From Vibrio ishigakensis (GTDB taxonomy: Bacteria; Pseudomonadota; Gammaproteobacteria; Enterobacterales; Vibrionaceae), in NCBI RefSeq assembly GCF_024347675.1, contig NZ_AP024881.1:1054001-1118000 (forward strand): a stretch of DNA of 64,000 nt, read 5' to 3'. This document shows positions 45,741-55,194 of the stretch, in pieces. Position numbers and translations under genes: made by a program. Each line of letters starts with the position of its first letter. The first letter of the stretch is position 1. The notes beneath the pieces were generated by a model. That model was given only the letters and a program-made list of their open reading frames with translations. It did no database searches and had not been told where the DNA came from.

Positions 45741-45762
45741 TATTATTATTGCAGTGGTATTC

Positions 45763-47742
45763 ATGCTTAGCCGTACTCATTTTAAACTTAGCGCAGTCGC
45801 GCTCGCTCTTTTCTCAAGCCAAGCTCTCGCCCAAGAACACAAAGTCGACGAACAGATGGTAATCACCGCTACTCATACTGAGACGGCGGTTCTTGAAGCG
45901 CCAGCGACCATTTCTGTTATCACCGAAGAAGAAATCATGGCAGAGCCGGGCAGTGCTCTTAACGATCTGGTTAAGAACATTGCAGGTGTAGAAAGCCAGA
46001 TGGAAGGCGGCCGTTCAGGCCGTGAGATGATCTCTATCCGAGGTATGGATGCCAAATTCACCATGATTTTGGTAAATGGTCGCAAGCTTAGCTCTTCCAA
46101 CGCTATTTTCCGAGGTAATGACTTTGACCTATCAGGCATTCCTAAAGAGAGCATTCAGCGAATCGAGGTGATCCGTGGTCCTATGTCAGCCCTATATGGC
46201 TCTGAGGCTCTTGGTGGTGTGATTAACGTAATCACGAAGCAACCAGAAAACGAATGGCGCTCACAGTTAAATGGTGACTATGGCTATCGTGATGATGACA
46301 ACGGGGGCGAATACAACGTCGGTTTCAATACCTCTGGCGCACTGATTGACGACGAGCTTTATCTCTCGTTCTCTGTAGCCCAGAGCGCTCGTGATGCGTG
46401 GAGTCCTTATTCAGGCTCGGCAACAGACAGCAATGGCAACGTGTATGATCGCTCCCAAGCTACGGCCTTAGAAGAGCGTGATACCCTTTCTGTTGCAGGT
46501 AGTCTGCTTTGGTACATCAACCCGAACCACGACCTTGCCTTTGATTTCTCATACTCTGACGATGATCGTGAAGGTATCATCGAATCGACTTCGGGTTTGA
46601 CCGACTCTGATCAGCGAGTAAAGCGTGATACCCAAGCGATTACCTACAACGGTAGTTATGAGTGGGGTGATGCCTTGCTTCGCTACAATCGCGATGCGGT
46701 AGTGAGTGAAGATAACTTCAACGACAGAAACGCTGGCCTGGGTTTCTATGACATCAATGAGGTGAACCATATCGTTAATGGTCACGCTACGACCTACTGG
46801 GGGGACCACACGGTAACCATGGGTGGTGATTGGAACTATTCTGAGCTGAAAAACCCAGACAGCCTAACCGAGACGGGCAAGGCGAGCGTGAATCAGCAGG
46901 CGCTGTTTGTGCAAGACCAGTGGCAGTTTGCTGAGGACTTTACCTTTACCTATGGTACACGTGTCGACTTCCATGAAGAGTTTGGTACTCACTGGAGCCC
47001 ACGAGCATACCTTGTAAATACCACAACCGATAAGCTAACCATCAAAGGTGGTGTGGGCAGTGCGTTTAACGCGCCAACTCTGCTGCAGCTGTCAGATGAG
47101 AACATCATCAACAGCTGCAAAGGCAGTTGCCAGATCGTCGGTAACCCAGACCTAGATCCTGAAACCAGTGTAAGTTATGAGATCTCTGCATCTTATGTAG
47201 AAGCGGTTTGGCAGATTGAGGCGGGCCTGTTTAGAAACGAGATCAAGAACCTGATTGACCGTGATCTAGATAACCCAGTGGATAACATCAACGGCCAGGA
47301 TATCTACACCTATAAGAACATCGACGAAGCGGTTATTCAGGGCTTTGAGTTCTCTGGCCAATACGACCTGACCTCAAGCATTAATCTTCGTGGTAACTAC
47401 ACCTTCTTGGATACAGAAGACAAGACCACTAACGAGTCTCTAGAGGACCGCCCTGAGCATTCTGCGATGGCGCGTCTTGGCTGGATGGTAAACCATAATC
47501 TAGATACTTTTGTGCGTGTGAACTACACCGGTGAGACCATAGTGTCTAACGACGACAATGTAAGCCGTCCTTCGTTTGTCACTGCGGACCTTGGTATGAA
47601 CTACTTTATCCACGAACAGCTTCGTCTGCGTGCAGGAGTTAAAAACCTAACCGACGAGCAGTTCGATGATATCGATATTACCCAGCGTGGCTATTCTATT
47701 GAGCCAAGATACTGGTATGTAGGTATGACGGCGGACTTCTAA
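45763..47742 (+). CDS. TonB-dependent catecholate-siderophore receptor, CirA-like
   Basis: 659 residues from ATG 45763, chosen because it starts a proper signal peptide (to SSQALAQ) and avoids the Fur palindrome that contains the upstream ATG 45721. The plug has EQMVITATHTE, then APATISVITEEEI, SIRGMDAKFTMILVNGRK and FRGNDFDLSGIPKESIQRIEVIRGPMSALYGSEALGGVINVITK, strikingly like CirA/IrgA/PeuA. A 22-stranded barrel follows, ending in YVGMTADF with the terminal Phe. It imports iron-catecholates (enterobactin-like or vibriobactin-like) through the outer membrane with TonB energy. Confidence 0.92.
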   Translation: MLSRTHFKLSAVALALFSSQALAQEHKVDEQMVITATHTETAVLEAPATISVITEEEIMAEPGSALNDLVKNIAGVESQMEGGRSGREMISIRGMDAKFTMILVNGRKLSSSNAIFRGNDFDLSGIPKESIQRIEVIRGPMSALYGSEALGGVINVITKQPENEWRSQLNGDYGYRDDDNGGEYNVGFNTSGALIDDELYLSFSVAQSARDAWSPYSGSATDSNGNVYDRSQATALEERDTLSVAGSLLWYINPNHDLAFDFSYSDDDREGIIESTSGLTDSDQRVKRDTQAITYNGSYEWGDALLRYNRDAVVSEDNFNDRNAGLGFYDINEVNHIVNGHATTYWGDHTVTMGGDWNYSELKNPDSLTETGKASVNQQALFVQDQWQFAEDFTFTYGTRVDFHEEFGTHWSPRAYLVNTTTDKLTIKGGVGSAFNAPTLLQLSDENIINSCKGSCQIVGNPDLDPETSVSYEISASYVEAVWQIEAGLFRNEIKNLIDRDLDNPVDNINGQDIYTYKNIDEAVIQGFEFSGQYDLTSSINLRGNYTFLDTEDKTTNESLEDRPEHSAMARLGWMVNHNLDTFVRVNYTGETIVSNDDNVSRPSFVTADLGMNYFIHEQLRLRAGVKNLTDEQFDDIDITQRGYSIEPRYWYVGMTADF

Positions 47743-47768
47743 TTCGCTAATCTAGAGCCTACCTATAG

Positions 47769-47796
47769 CGCCACTCCAACTGCGAGTGGCGTTTTT
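47769..47796 (+). terminator. Rho-independent terminator
   Basis: CGCCACTC and GAGTGGCG around CAACTGC, then TTTTTG, 26 nt after the receptor stop. Confidence 0.88.
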
Positions 47797-47995
47797 GTTT
47801 CTGACATTTCTTGTCTAATAGAGCCAAATTGCACAGCGAAATATTCACCGCAATAAACTTTTTCTTGGTTGAATGAAAAGCTGGCGCAAAATGGCAAGTA
47901 ATGATTCTTGGTCAATCTAGAATACATCTCATCGAAGGGAATAAGCCCAAACTAAGAGCCTAAGTCTTAGCAACCAAACAGAGTGAGAGTGAAGC

Positions 47996-48421
47996 ATGAA
48001 AAGCAATCTAAAGATTCTAGAAAAAGTAACCCTAGGCGTAATCGCAACTGCTATCGCAAGTGATATGTGGAGTTGGTTGGTAATCCCTGTTGAAGATATC
48101 TTTGTAGTTGGTGCCTTGATTTCTCTGATGCTGAGCTTCTTTGTGTGGCTTGAGGGTTTCCTTGCCGCAAAATGGCAAGCGAAGGGTGATGCAAAGAAAT
48201 ATAAGATTGGTCGTGGCATTACCTCATACATCTCATTAGTAGGCGGTAAATTCGCAGCCATGGGCGCAATTGCCACTCTGTTTCCAAAGGTGCAGATGCT
48301 AGGTTATTTCAACGGTGTGGTTGTATTCTTTGGTCTTATCTTCCTTATCATGGGTTTTGAAGCAGCTTGGGACAAGCTATCCACAGCGACCAACAACAAA
48401 CTGCTAGCACAAGCTAACTAA
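47996..48421 (+). CDS. Small polytopic membrane protein, unknown function
   Basis: 141 residues with about four hydrophobic helices (GVIATAIASDMWSWLVI, IFVVGALISLMLSFFVWL, SYISLVGGKFAAMGAIATLF, YFNGVVVFFGLIFLIMGF). No family recognised. Weak GTGAAG ribosome site. It stands alone between two terminators. Confidence 0.7.
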   Translation: MKSNLKILEKVTLGVIATAIASDMWSWLVIPVEDIFVVGALISLMLSFFVWLEGFLAAKWQAKGDAKKYKIGRGITSYISLVGGKFAAMGAIATLFPKVQMLGYFNGVVVFFGLIFLIMGFEAAWDKLSTATNNKLLAQAN

Positions 48422-48430
48422 TCAAGAAGA

Positions 48431-48455
48431 AGCCGCTCTATTGAGCGGCTTTTTT
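48431..48455. terminator. Terminator after the small membrane protein
   Basis: AGCCGCTC and GAGCGGCT around TATT, followed by TTTTT. It overlaps the stop codon of the convergent DUF2955 gene. Confidence 0.88.
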
Positions 48456-49481
48456 ATTGAACCAAAACGCGTCCAGCACCTTAAGCGCGGCCACGATATA
48501 AAGAATGGCAAGAGAGATATAAAAGATTCGCGAGATAAAGGAGCTGAGAAAGTCTGAATCCGCTCCTAGGTTACCGTTTATCAAGACTATGATGCAGGTC
48601 ATCGCAGACCCAAAGTACTTCGCCTTGGGAGAGGTAGAGAAAATGTTTGAGCCCATATACAGGGCGATAGCAAAATAGAGGATGATAAAGAACGCAAATA
48701 TGGGCACAGCCACAATCGCCCAGTAAAAGACAAACGCCACACAGCCACCGATTATAGTGGATATGAGGGAGTTCCTGCCTGCATCCTTACCTGCACTTAG
48801 CTCTGGTTTAAGGGTAAAGATAGCTGCGAAGATCATAGTAAGAAGCAAATCCATGCGCGCAAAGGTGATGCAATACGCCACGATAGGAAAGGCCACTAGG
48901 GTACTCTTTAGCGCAAACTGAGCGGCTATTGGGATATATACGTCCTGAAAGCCCGGTTTCTCTGGCAAAGTAATATGCTGGGGGTCAGGCACTAAAACGT
49001 GCATGATAAAGGTGTATAGGATTGCCGCCCACGCCGAGACTACAAAGCCCATAGAAAAACCGATTGCCAAACCCTCTGCTGTGTAGGTGAGCATCGGCAG
49101 AATGAGTAGGGATAGCATGCTCATTAGGGTGAGCCAGAACGAACCACCGCGGTTCAGGTAGTAGTAGCAGTAGAACAGCGCCGGAAACATCAAGATCAAG
49201 AATAGGATCGGGAAGCGCGTCAGTGATACCGAGAATACAAGACCGAAGGCAAAGCCTTTTAGGGTATCCACCATCATCTTGCCTATCTGCTTTGGGGCCA
49301 TCCTAGGAATGGGAAAGGAGAGCAACAGACAGGTAAAGATAGGGAATAGGAAGGCTAGCGGCCAGTTGAAGGTGTAGGCAATGGTGGCTGAGGTGGAAAC
49401 CCCCAGCGCAAACCTTACCTGCCGAATACTATTAGCATCACCGGTCAGTCTTTCCCACCAAGATAGGGTGTTAGTAGACAT
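48438..49481 (-). CDS. DUF2955/FUSC-like inner-membrane protein
   Basis: 347 residues with about ten membrane segments arranged as two halves (FALGVSTSATIAYTFNWPLAFLFPIFT; ALKSTLVAFPIVAYCITF), like the FUSC/aromatic-acid exporter group. It overlaps the HlyD gene by 11 nt and together they resemble AaeAB/EmrA-type efflux pairs. The substrate is unknown. No outer-membrane partner nearby. Confidence 0.82.
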   Translation of the reverse strand: MSTNTLSWWERLTGDANSIRQVRFALGVSTSATIAYTFNWPLAFLFPIFTCLLLSFPIPRMAPKQIGKMMVDTLKGFAFGLVFSVSLTRFPILFLILMFPALFYCYYYLNRGGSFWLTLMSMLSLLILPMLTYTAEGLAIGFSMGFVVSAWAAILYTFIMHVLVPDPQHITLPEKPGFQDVYIPIAAQFALKSTLVAFPIVAYCITFARMDLLLTMIFAAIFTLKPELSAGKDAGRNSLISTIIGGCVAFVFYWAIVAVPIFAFFIILYFAIALYMGSNIFSTSPKAKYFGSAMTCIIVLINGNLGADSDFLSSFISRIFYISLAILYIVAALKVLDAFWFNKKAAQ

Positions 49482-50601
49482 AGGAAATCCAGCTCAATAG
49501 ACGGATATATACCTTAGAAATGGCGTTTAGCACAAAGTTGCTACCCGTATAGAGTTGCACGTCTGCCTGTCCGCCAACACGGCGAAGCCCTTGTGGCACC
49601 TCTTCTTCGAAGGAAACGATCACAGGGAAGCGTTGCGGGTCGCGTAGCCACCCTGATGAGGTCTTCACTGAAACCAAACCGCCCACTTGATTGGTTGAGC
49701 CTGTCTGCACCGCAAAGCCAATACTGCGCACCTTGCCCTTAAAGATTCGACCCGGCAATACATCGAGTACGATATCCGCATCATCACCTACCTTGAGGTT
49801 GGCTAGGTTATTCTCTTTTAGGTAAACCTCAATCCATACATCATCAGCATCGACGAAGGTCATCACTGGCTGACTAGGGTTTGCATAGTACCCCACATCG
49901 ACCTGAAGGTTAGTGATACCGCCATTGGTTGGGGCAAGCACCGTAGTTCGGCTTAGGTCAAGTTGTGCCTTTTGAAGCTGAGCCATAGCCGCGCGGATCT
50001 TCGGGTTGTTTTCACCCTCAGCACCGAGCTGAGATTTGGCTTTTTCAAGGTTAGCCTGAGCACTGCGAACCTGAGCTCGGGCTTGCTTAATAGCAGCACG
50101 GGCTTTATCGCCCTCAGATTTAGAGAAGAGTTTCTTTTGCTCGAGCTCGAAAACGCGCGCACTCTGCGCATTGATGTGTTCAAGGTTGGTTTGCGCTTCT
50201 ACCAATTGTGCTTGCGCGGTAGCTACATTGGCCGTACCAGCACCGATGTCTTGACCGGCCAATTCTAACTGCGTTTCCGCTGTCTCGACCGCAAGTAGGT
50301 AATCAGATGGGTCGATAGAAAACAGCTTATCACCACGCTCGATGCCCTGATCCTGAGTAACGTTGACTTCGACTAGTTTACCTGCAACTTGAGGCACGAT
50401 TGGGATGACATAGGCTTGCACTCTAGCTTGGTCTGTCCAAGGAGTGTGTCTATCAGCAAACAGGTACCAAACAAAGATGATAGCAACCACGATAAAGACG
50501 TTGCGAGTTAAGGTCTTAACTGGGTCTTTGGCTGGTGGAGTCGGGGTTTCAGGAGCCGCTTCTTGAGTTTCTTCGGCTGGAACTTGTTTTTCTTCGCTCA
50601 T
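49471..50601 (-). CDS. HlyD/EmrA-type membrane fusion protein
   Basis: 376 residues. An acidic/Pro-rich cytosolic N-terminus (1-30), one membrane segment (NVFIVVAIIFVWYLFA), a lipoyl half (VPQVAGKLVEVNVTQDQGIERGD), a long coiled coil (about 100-190), a second lipoyl half (PTNGGITNLQVDVGYYANPSQ) and a beta-barrel. It is the periplasmic partner of the DUF2955 protein. First gene of the pair. Confidence 0.9.
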   Translation of the reverse strand: MSEEKQVPAEETQEAAPETPTPPAKDPVKTLTRNVFIVVAIIFVWYLFADRHTPWTDQARVQAYVIPIVPQVAGKLVEVNVTQDQGIERGDKLFSIDPSDYLLAVETAETQLELAGQDIGAGTANVATAQAQLVEAQTNLEHINAQSARVFELEQKKLFSKSEGDKARAAIKQARAQVRSAQANLEKAKSQLGAEGENNPKIRAAMAQLQKAQLDLSRTTVLAPTNGGITNLQVDVGYYANPSQPVMTFVDADDVWIEVYLKENNLANLKVGDDADIVLDVLPGRIFKGKVRSIGFAVQTGSTNQVGGLVSVKTSSGWLRDPQRFPVIVSFEEEVPQGLRRVGGQADVQLYTGSNFVLNAISKVYIRLLSWISYVY

Positions 50602-50675
50602 AGTATGATTAATTCCGTTTAAACAACTTATGTGACCTAAATAGTATCAAACTGATCTCTATTAAAATCAACACT

Positions 50676-51797
50676 TTAAAACTCGTATTCTATGCCTATG
50701 GTGAACAGAATGTCGGTCGCTTCAGGCTTGATGCCATTCTCGTCGGCAACAGGCTCTAGTGTGTTGTCTATGACGGCAGTGATTTCGAGGTCAAAGTCAT
50801 CGATAAGCTCTATCTCAAAACCAGTCTCGGTGCGCTGTATATAAAGCCCCGATTCTTCATTGACCAGTTTGGCATCATAGACCAGGAAGTACTCGATATC
50901 TGAAGTGAGGTCTACCTCAAAGTCGAAACCAAACGCGAGCACCGGAGAGTATACGACCTCATCTTCACCCGGCTCTACCGTTTCAAAGTGAGTGGCCTGA
51001 ACGCTAGGACCTGCGTAAACCTCAAGATCCATCCCCTTGATGTCTATGACCTCATAACCCGCAGCAACACCTAGCGAGGTTTGGTAGCGAATATTCCTAA
51101 AGGTATCAACGACCAAGTCATAGCTAGGCAAGGTTAAGAAGAGTTTTTTGGAGTAGTAGTAATCGTATTTGGCGGTAAACCTGTGGTTGTCTTCAGTTGT
51201 TACCACAGTGTCTGTGGTTTTATCTCTTACCTTTTCAAACACACCGCGATAGGTGGAAATGAATCGACCAGTTGATCTTAGATAGCGAACCTCAGCATCA
51301 AAGTAATAATCAAAGCTTTCGGTATTACCAGATTTGAAGTTAAGACCAGCACTGATTTCCCCGGCCCAGAGGCTTTCGCCACTTTTTTCAGATGGTGTAA
51401 TAGATAGGAGCTCTTCTCTCGGAAACGTCTGGTCGGGATTCTCCATTGTATAGACGCTATCTTCGGTAATGATGATATGACCTTCTATAATGCTTCCGTC
51501 GAGAAATCGAAGCTGCATTATGTCTTTGGTTCTAAGCTCCTTGATGTCCTTCATCTTTATTTTATGTATGCCCACCTCATCGCTATCGAACTCCACCTTG
51601 TCGTCATACATGGCGATGATGTCCCCTCCAAGAAGTTCGCCTTTTTTAACCAGCAGCCAGTCAAACTTTTCGGGCACAGCGGGTATCTCCACCGACCAAG
51701 GAGGCGCAGTAAGCTCTTCCTCTTCGGCGAAAGAGGGGGAAGTGACCATTAATAGTGTTAGCGACGTAAGAATGAGGTGATACGTTTTCCGGCTCAT
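50676..51797 (-). CDS. DUF481 outer-membrane protein (YdiY-like)
   Basis: 373 residues, signal peptide ending SPSFA. An N-terminal small domain of short strands (KKGELLGGDIIAMYDDKVEFDSDEVG, LRFLDGSIIEGHIIITEDSVYTM) is followed by the DUF481 barrel (AGEISAGLNFKSGNTESFDYYFDAEVRY) and ends in IGIEYEF with the terminal Phe typical of outer-membrane barrels. Homologues have been called salt-induced outer-membrane proteins; their function is unknown. Confidence 0.85.
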   Translation of the reverse strand: MSRKTYHLILTSLTLLMVTSPSFAEEEELTAPPWSVEIPAVPEKFDWLLVKKGELLGGDIIAMYDDKVEFDSDEVGIHKIKMKDIKELRTKDIMQLRFLDGSIIEGHIIITEDSVYTMENPDQTFPREELLSITPSEKSGESLWAGEISAGLNFKSGNTESFDYYFDAEVRYLRSTGRFISTYRGVFEKVRDKTTDTVVTTEDNHRFTAKYDYYYSKKLFLTLPSYDLVVDTFRNIRYQTSLGVAAGYEVIDIKGMDLEVYAGPSVQATHFETVEPGEDEVVYSPVLAFGFDFEVDLTSDIEYFLVYDAKLVNEESGLYIQRTETGFEIELIDDFDLEITAVIDNTLEPVADENGIKPEATDILFTIGIEYEF

Positions 51798-51999
51798 AGG
51801 GCATCAAATCCATTTGCTCAGATAAACCCTAGCCCATATTGGTAAAAAGTGGCGAAATTTCCGTAACTTATCCCACTTTTTTGTGTTTAGAGTGTTTATG
51901 AATGAGATATAAAACAAAATCCTTGAAATAACCTAGAAATTTCAGAAATTTAGTCGACACTTAAATTGTATTAGCAAAGATTTTGGAAAGGAGTCCCAT

Positions 52000-52416
52000 A
52001 TGCAATCATTGAAAGTCAAAGATTACATGTCTCATCAAGCGGTGACCTTCACCTCTGATATGTCCCTTTCAGCGGCCTTGGAAAAATTTCTTAAAGCGAA
52101 GAACCCAGGAGGTCCGGTGATCGATGAGAGTGAAAAGGTAGTGGGTTTCTTGTCCGAGCAAGACCTCTTGGAAAAACTTATCAAGGTAAGTTATCACTGC
52201 CAGGACACGCACATCGTTAGCGACGTGATGTATGAAGAGGTACTGAGCGTGCACCCAGACATGTCCATCATCGAACTTGCTGAGATGATGAAGGTCGGTA
52301 AGCCGAAGGTTTACCCGGTCGTGGATGAAGAGAAACTAGTGGGCATTATCTCACGCAGTGATGTATTGCGTGCGCTAGGTGAGTCCATTAACGCCTGCTT
52401 CCAACATCCGGTATAA
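52000..52416 (+). CDS. CBS-domain pair protein
   Basis: 138 residues, two CBS motifs (VKDYMSHQAVTFTSDMSLSAALEKFLKAKNPGGPVIDESEKVVGFLSEQDLLEKL and VSDVMYEEVLSVHPDMSIIELAEMM...VYPVVDEEKLVGIISRSDVLRAL). Such stand-alone pairs bind adenosyl nucleotides and regulate partners. AAGGAG precedes the ATG. No partner is adjacent. Confidence 0.92.
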   Translation: MQSLKVKDYMSHQAVTFTSDMSLSAALEKFLKAKNPGGPVIDESEKVVGFLSEQDLLEKLIKVSYHCQDTHIVSDVMYEEVLSVHPDMSIIELAEMMKVGKPKVYPVVDEEKLVGIISRSDVLRALGESINACFQHPV

Positions 52417-52432
52417 AAAAACGCCAATAGTT

Positions 52433-52463
52433 AAACGCCACTGCATTCGCGGTGGCGTTTTTT
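52433..52463 (+). terminator. Rho-independent terminator
   Basis: AAACGCCAC and GTGGCGTTT around a 10-nt loop, then T-run, 17 nt after the CBS gene. Confidence 0.88.
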
Positions 52464-52514
52464 GTGATGGCAACCGTTTAACTATGAAATCAACAACTTG
52501 GAATCCCTACAACT

Positions 52515-52530
52515 TGTGAGTTAGCTCACT
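52515..52530. promoter_or_regulatory. CRP site upstream of udp
   Basis: TGTGAGTTAGCTCACT matches TGTGA-N6-TCACA with one mismatch, 62 bp before the udp start. CRP (with CytR) control of udp is known in enterobacteria. Confidence 0.75.
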
Positions 52531-52591
52531 TTGCTTTGTGGGGAAACTCACTAAGGTAAAGCCTTACTTAACGAACATAAGCGAGTCATCT

Positions 52592-53359
52592 ATGAGCGCT
52601 CAACAAAATGTATTTCATCTAGGTGTAAATCAAAACGACCTGCAAGGGGCAACACTGGCTATCATTCCTGGCGATCCGGAGCGCGTAAAACGCATTGCCG
52701 ATTGTATGGATAATCCAACGTTTCTTGCTAGTCATCGCGAATATACGCTCTATTTGGCAGAGCTAGATGGCAACAAGGTAGTGGTGTGTTCGACAGGTAT
52801 CGGTGGTCCATCGACCTCTATTGCTGTAGAGGAGTTGGCGCAGCTAGGTGTCAATACCTTCCTACGTGTCGGTACTACCGGCGCTATTCAGCCACATGTG
52901 AATGTGGGTGACATGATAGTGACTACAGCATCTGTACGCCTCGACGGTGCTAGCCTGCACTTTGCTCCAATGGAGTTTCCTGCTGTTTCGGATTTCAACA
53001 TTGCCCTTGCGATGAAAGAGGCCGCAGTAGAACAAAACGCGACTGTACATACCGGCGTTACTGCATCCAGTGACACCTTTTATCCAGGCCAAGAGCGCTA
53101 CGACACCTTTACTGGACGCGTTGTGCGTCGCTTTAAAGATTCGATGCAAGAGTGGCAAGAGATGGGCGTTCTGAATTTTGAGATGGAGTCTGCAACCCTG
53201 TTGACCATGTGTGCAAGCTCAGGTCTGCGAGCAGGCTGTGTTGCTGGGGTTATTATTAATCGTACCCAACAAGAAATCCCAGATTCGGCTAAGATGAAGG
53301 AGATTGAAGCGCTTTCGATTAAAACAGTAGTGGAAGCGGCGCGTAAGGTTCTAGCCTAA
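52592..53359 (+). CDS. udp: Uridine phosphorylase
   Basis: 255 residues from ATG 52592 (E. coli Udp has 253); the upstream ATG 52538 adds residues absent from the family. [67 protein letters not shown] and [15 protein letters not shown] are diagnostic. It splits uridine with phosphate into uracil and ribose-1-phosphate for nucleoside salvage in the cytosol. A CRP site is upstream. Confidence 0.97.
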   Translation: MSAQQNVFHLGVNQNDLQGATLAIIPGDPERVKRIADCMDNPTFLASHREYTLYLAELDGNKVVVCSTGIGGPSTSIAVEELAQLGVNTFLRVGTTGAIQPHVNVGDMIVTTASVRLDGASLHFAPMEFPAVSDFNIALAMKEAAVEQNATVHTGVTASSDTFYPGQERYDTFTGRVVRRFKDSMQEWQEMGVLNFEMESATLLTMCASSGLRAGCVAGVIINRTQQEIPDSAKMKEIEALSIKTVVEAARKVLA

Positions 53360-53378
53360 TTACTAAAACAGATATATA

Positions 53379-53407
53379 AAAACCGGAGCACTGCGCTCCG
53401 GTTTTTT
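53379..53407. terminator. Bidirectional terminator between udp and the CARF gene
   Basis: AACCGGAGC and GCTCCGGTT around ACTGC with A-run before and T-run after. Confidence 0.9.
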
Positions 53408-53412
53408 GTTTA

Positions 53413-54579
53413 TCAATAAGGGAAGTCTTCGGTGCCGCCTGCAGCTAAGAACCACTTTTTCAGGTGGGCATGAAGGTCAAGTAGTTCATCCGGACCAATA
53501 AGTGCAAGGCCTAAGTCTGCAGCACGAGTGATATCGTTGTGACGCAGCGGTCTGAAGCTTACAAGCATAGCGCGTGCTTGGAGACCACCTAGTAGATCGC
53601 GAAGGGTATCTAGCTTATACAGAGTATCATCGCCGTCATCGCGCATACCCTTGGTTTTACACTCGATGATATGCAGCTTGTTATTCGCAACCGTAGCAAC
53701 GTCGAGCTCATTGCGGATCTCTTTCTCACCTATTTTACGACTAACTTGAACGTTCAATGAGCAGTCTTGCAGTGTCGATAACTCGGCTTGGATCTGCTTA
53801 ACATGAGCATGAACCAGTGCTTCAAGCCATTCGCCGTTAGAGAAACGACGCGCTTTTTCAGAATGGAAGGTGAGTACGCCGTTAGCGTAGTCTGCAAGGT
53901 TCGCTTGAACCAAGTCTTCTAGCAGGATATTCAGCTCACGATAACCTTGCTGTTTGGTGGAGAGCTCCACATCCAGTTTCTGCTCTTTACGACAGGTTGT
54001 AGCAAGAAAGTTTAGGGTGGCAAGACCAGGGCCAAGCTCTAGGGCGTGACTTGCCCACTTTTCACATACGCCAAGAAGCACATCGTCGATATGGATCATG
54101 TCTTCTTCGGTAGGGAATTCGGCTTCAGCACCAAAGATGGTGAGATAGTCATTGATGGTGATATGGTCTTGAACCTGAGCGTCAATCTGACCATCAGGGT
54201 AAAGCCAGCTCAATCTATCTGTATTAGGTTCCACGACAAAGATTGGCCAATCAAAGCTACGCACAACCTCATAGACAGAAAGGAGTCTATGTCTTAGGCC
54301 GCAACTGGCGTTGAATTTGATGGTGTCGCCTTCTTCTTTCAAACGCTTAGCCAACTCCATCACACAAGATTTAATCTTGGCAGTGTTTGAAACATTCGGG
54401 ATCTCGAAGAACTCACTCTTGATATCGCGCTTTGCCAGAACGACTTCTAGCTTTTCAAACATAGGGCGCTGATTTGCAACCCCGATAAAGATCATATGGC
54501 GACTGACCGCGCGGTCATCTAACAGGGGAGTGACCAAGCGAATCGGATCTTGGTCAATAATACCAATCTGAACTGGCAT
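53413..54579 (-). CDS. CARF-domain nuclease-like protein, DUF1887 (Card1/Can2-related)
   Basis: 388 residues, the same architecture as Vibrio cholerae VC1899, the structure used to define CARF folds. The N-terminal Rossmann-like half has HMIFIGVANQRPMFEKLEVVL and the ligand loop region FNASCGLRHRLLSVYEVV (89-106). A winged-helix middle follows (about 195-245), then a PD-(D/E)xK-like core with Glu253 (NGEWLEALV), Asp293 (NELDVATV) and Glu306/Lys308 (HIIECKTK). Card1/Can2 proteins are cyclic-oligoadenylate-triggered nucleases of type III CRISPR. Here no CRISPR array or Cas gene is in view, and the usual N-x-TGG-T-K loop is replaced by NASCGLRH, so another signal or a silent function is possible. 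Confidence 0.85.
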   Translation of the reverse strand: MPVQIGIIDQDPIRLVTPLLDDRAVSRHMIFIGVANQRPMFEKLEVVLAKRDIKSEFFEIPNVSNTAKIKSCVMELAKRLKEEGDTIKFNASCGLRHRLLSVYEVVRSFDWPIFVVEPNTDRLSWLYPDGQIDAQVQDHITINDYLTIFGAEAEFPTEEDMIHIDDVLLGVCEKWASHALELGPGLATLNFLATTCRKEQKLDVELSTKQQGYRELNILLEDLVQANLADYANGVLTFHSEKARRFSNGEWLEALVHAHVKQIQAELSTLQDCSLNVQVSRKIGEKEIRNELDVATVANNKLHIIECKTKGMRDDGDDTLYKLDTLRDLLGGLQARAMLVSFRPLRHNDITRAADLGLALIGPDELLDLHAHLKKWFLAAGGTEDFPY

Positions 54580-54843
54580 GCTTTATACCTCTTATTATTG
54601 AGGCGCACATTAGTTTGTAAACTGAGAAAAATTAAGTACCTAGCCGTACTTACAAATGGGAATTAACGTGCGCTGGTTACTGAAAGATTGGGGTTTTTGC
54701 ATAAAATTGCAAGTAGCGGGCGTGGCATTAAATCTTATTGTTCATTTTTGGTTGTTTGAGAATCGCTAGATTGTTGATGCAATTGCTTTTTTAGACACCT
54801 TGGTGCACTCTTGTTAAACCATTGAATTGAGCTGAGACCTATC

Positions 54844-55194
54844 ATGGCTGAAGAAACAATTTTTAGTAAAATCATACGTCAAGAGATCCAAACTGAACTG
54901 GTTTATCAAGACGATCTCGTGACAGCATTCCAAGATATCAACCCGAGAGCTCCCTCTCATATTCTGATTGTTCCTAACCACGTTATTCCTACCGTAAATG
55001 ACGTTACCGAAGACGATGAACGCGCGCTAGGACGCATGTTTACCGTGGCAGCCAAGATTGCTAAAGAAGAAGGCATTGCAGAAGACGGTTATCGCTTGAT
55101 CGTGAACTGTAATTCTTATGGTGGCCAAGAGGTATACCATATTCATATGCACCTAGTGGGTGGCAAGCCTTTAGGACCTATGCTGGTTGGCTAA
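54844..55194 (+). CDS. hinT: HIT-family purine nucleoside phosphoramidase
   Basis: 116 residues. It carries [41 protein letters not shown] and the triad motif HIHMHLVGG. HinT hydrolyses AMP-amide-type bonds. Its stop overlaps the next start (TAATG), and it leads the run to lpoB as in enterobacteria (hinT-ycfL-lpoB), here with an added lipoprotein. Confidence 0.96.
   Translation: MAEETIFSKIIRQEIQTELVYQDDLVTAFQDINPRAPSHILIVPNHVIPTVNDVTEDDERALGRMFTVAAKIAKEEGIAEDGYRLIVNCNSYGGQEVYHIHMHLVGGKPLGPMLVG

Noticed and set aside
45721..45762. Upstream ATG as start of the TonB receptor
   Set aside because: It lies inside the Fur palindrome and would put 14 Ile-rich residues ahead of a normal signal peptide.
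53413..54579. Part of a local CRISPR-Cas type III locus
   Set aside because: No Cas10, Csm/Cmr genes or repeat-spacer array within the window; neighbours are udp and hinT.
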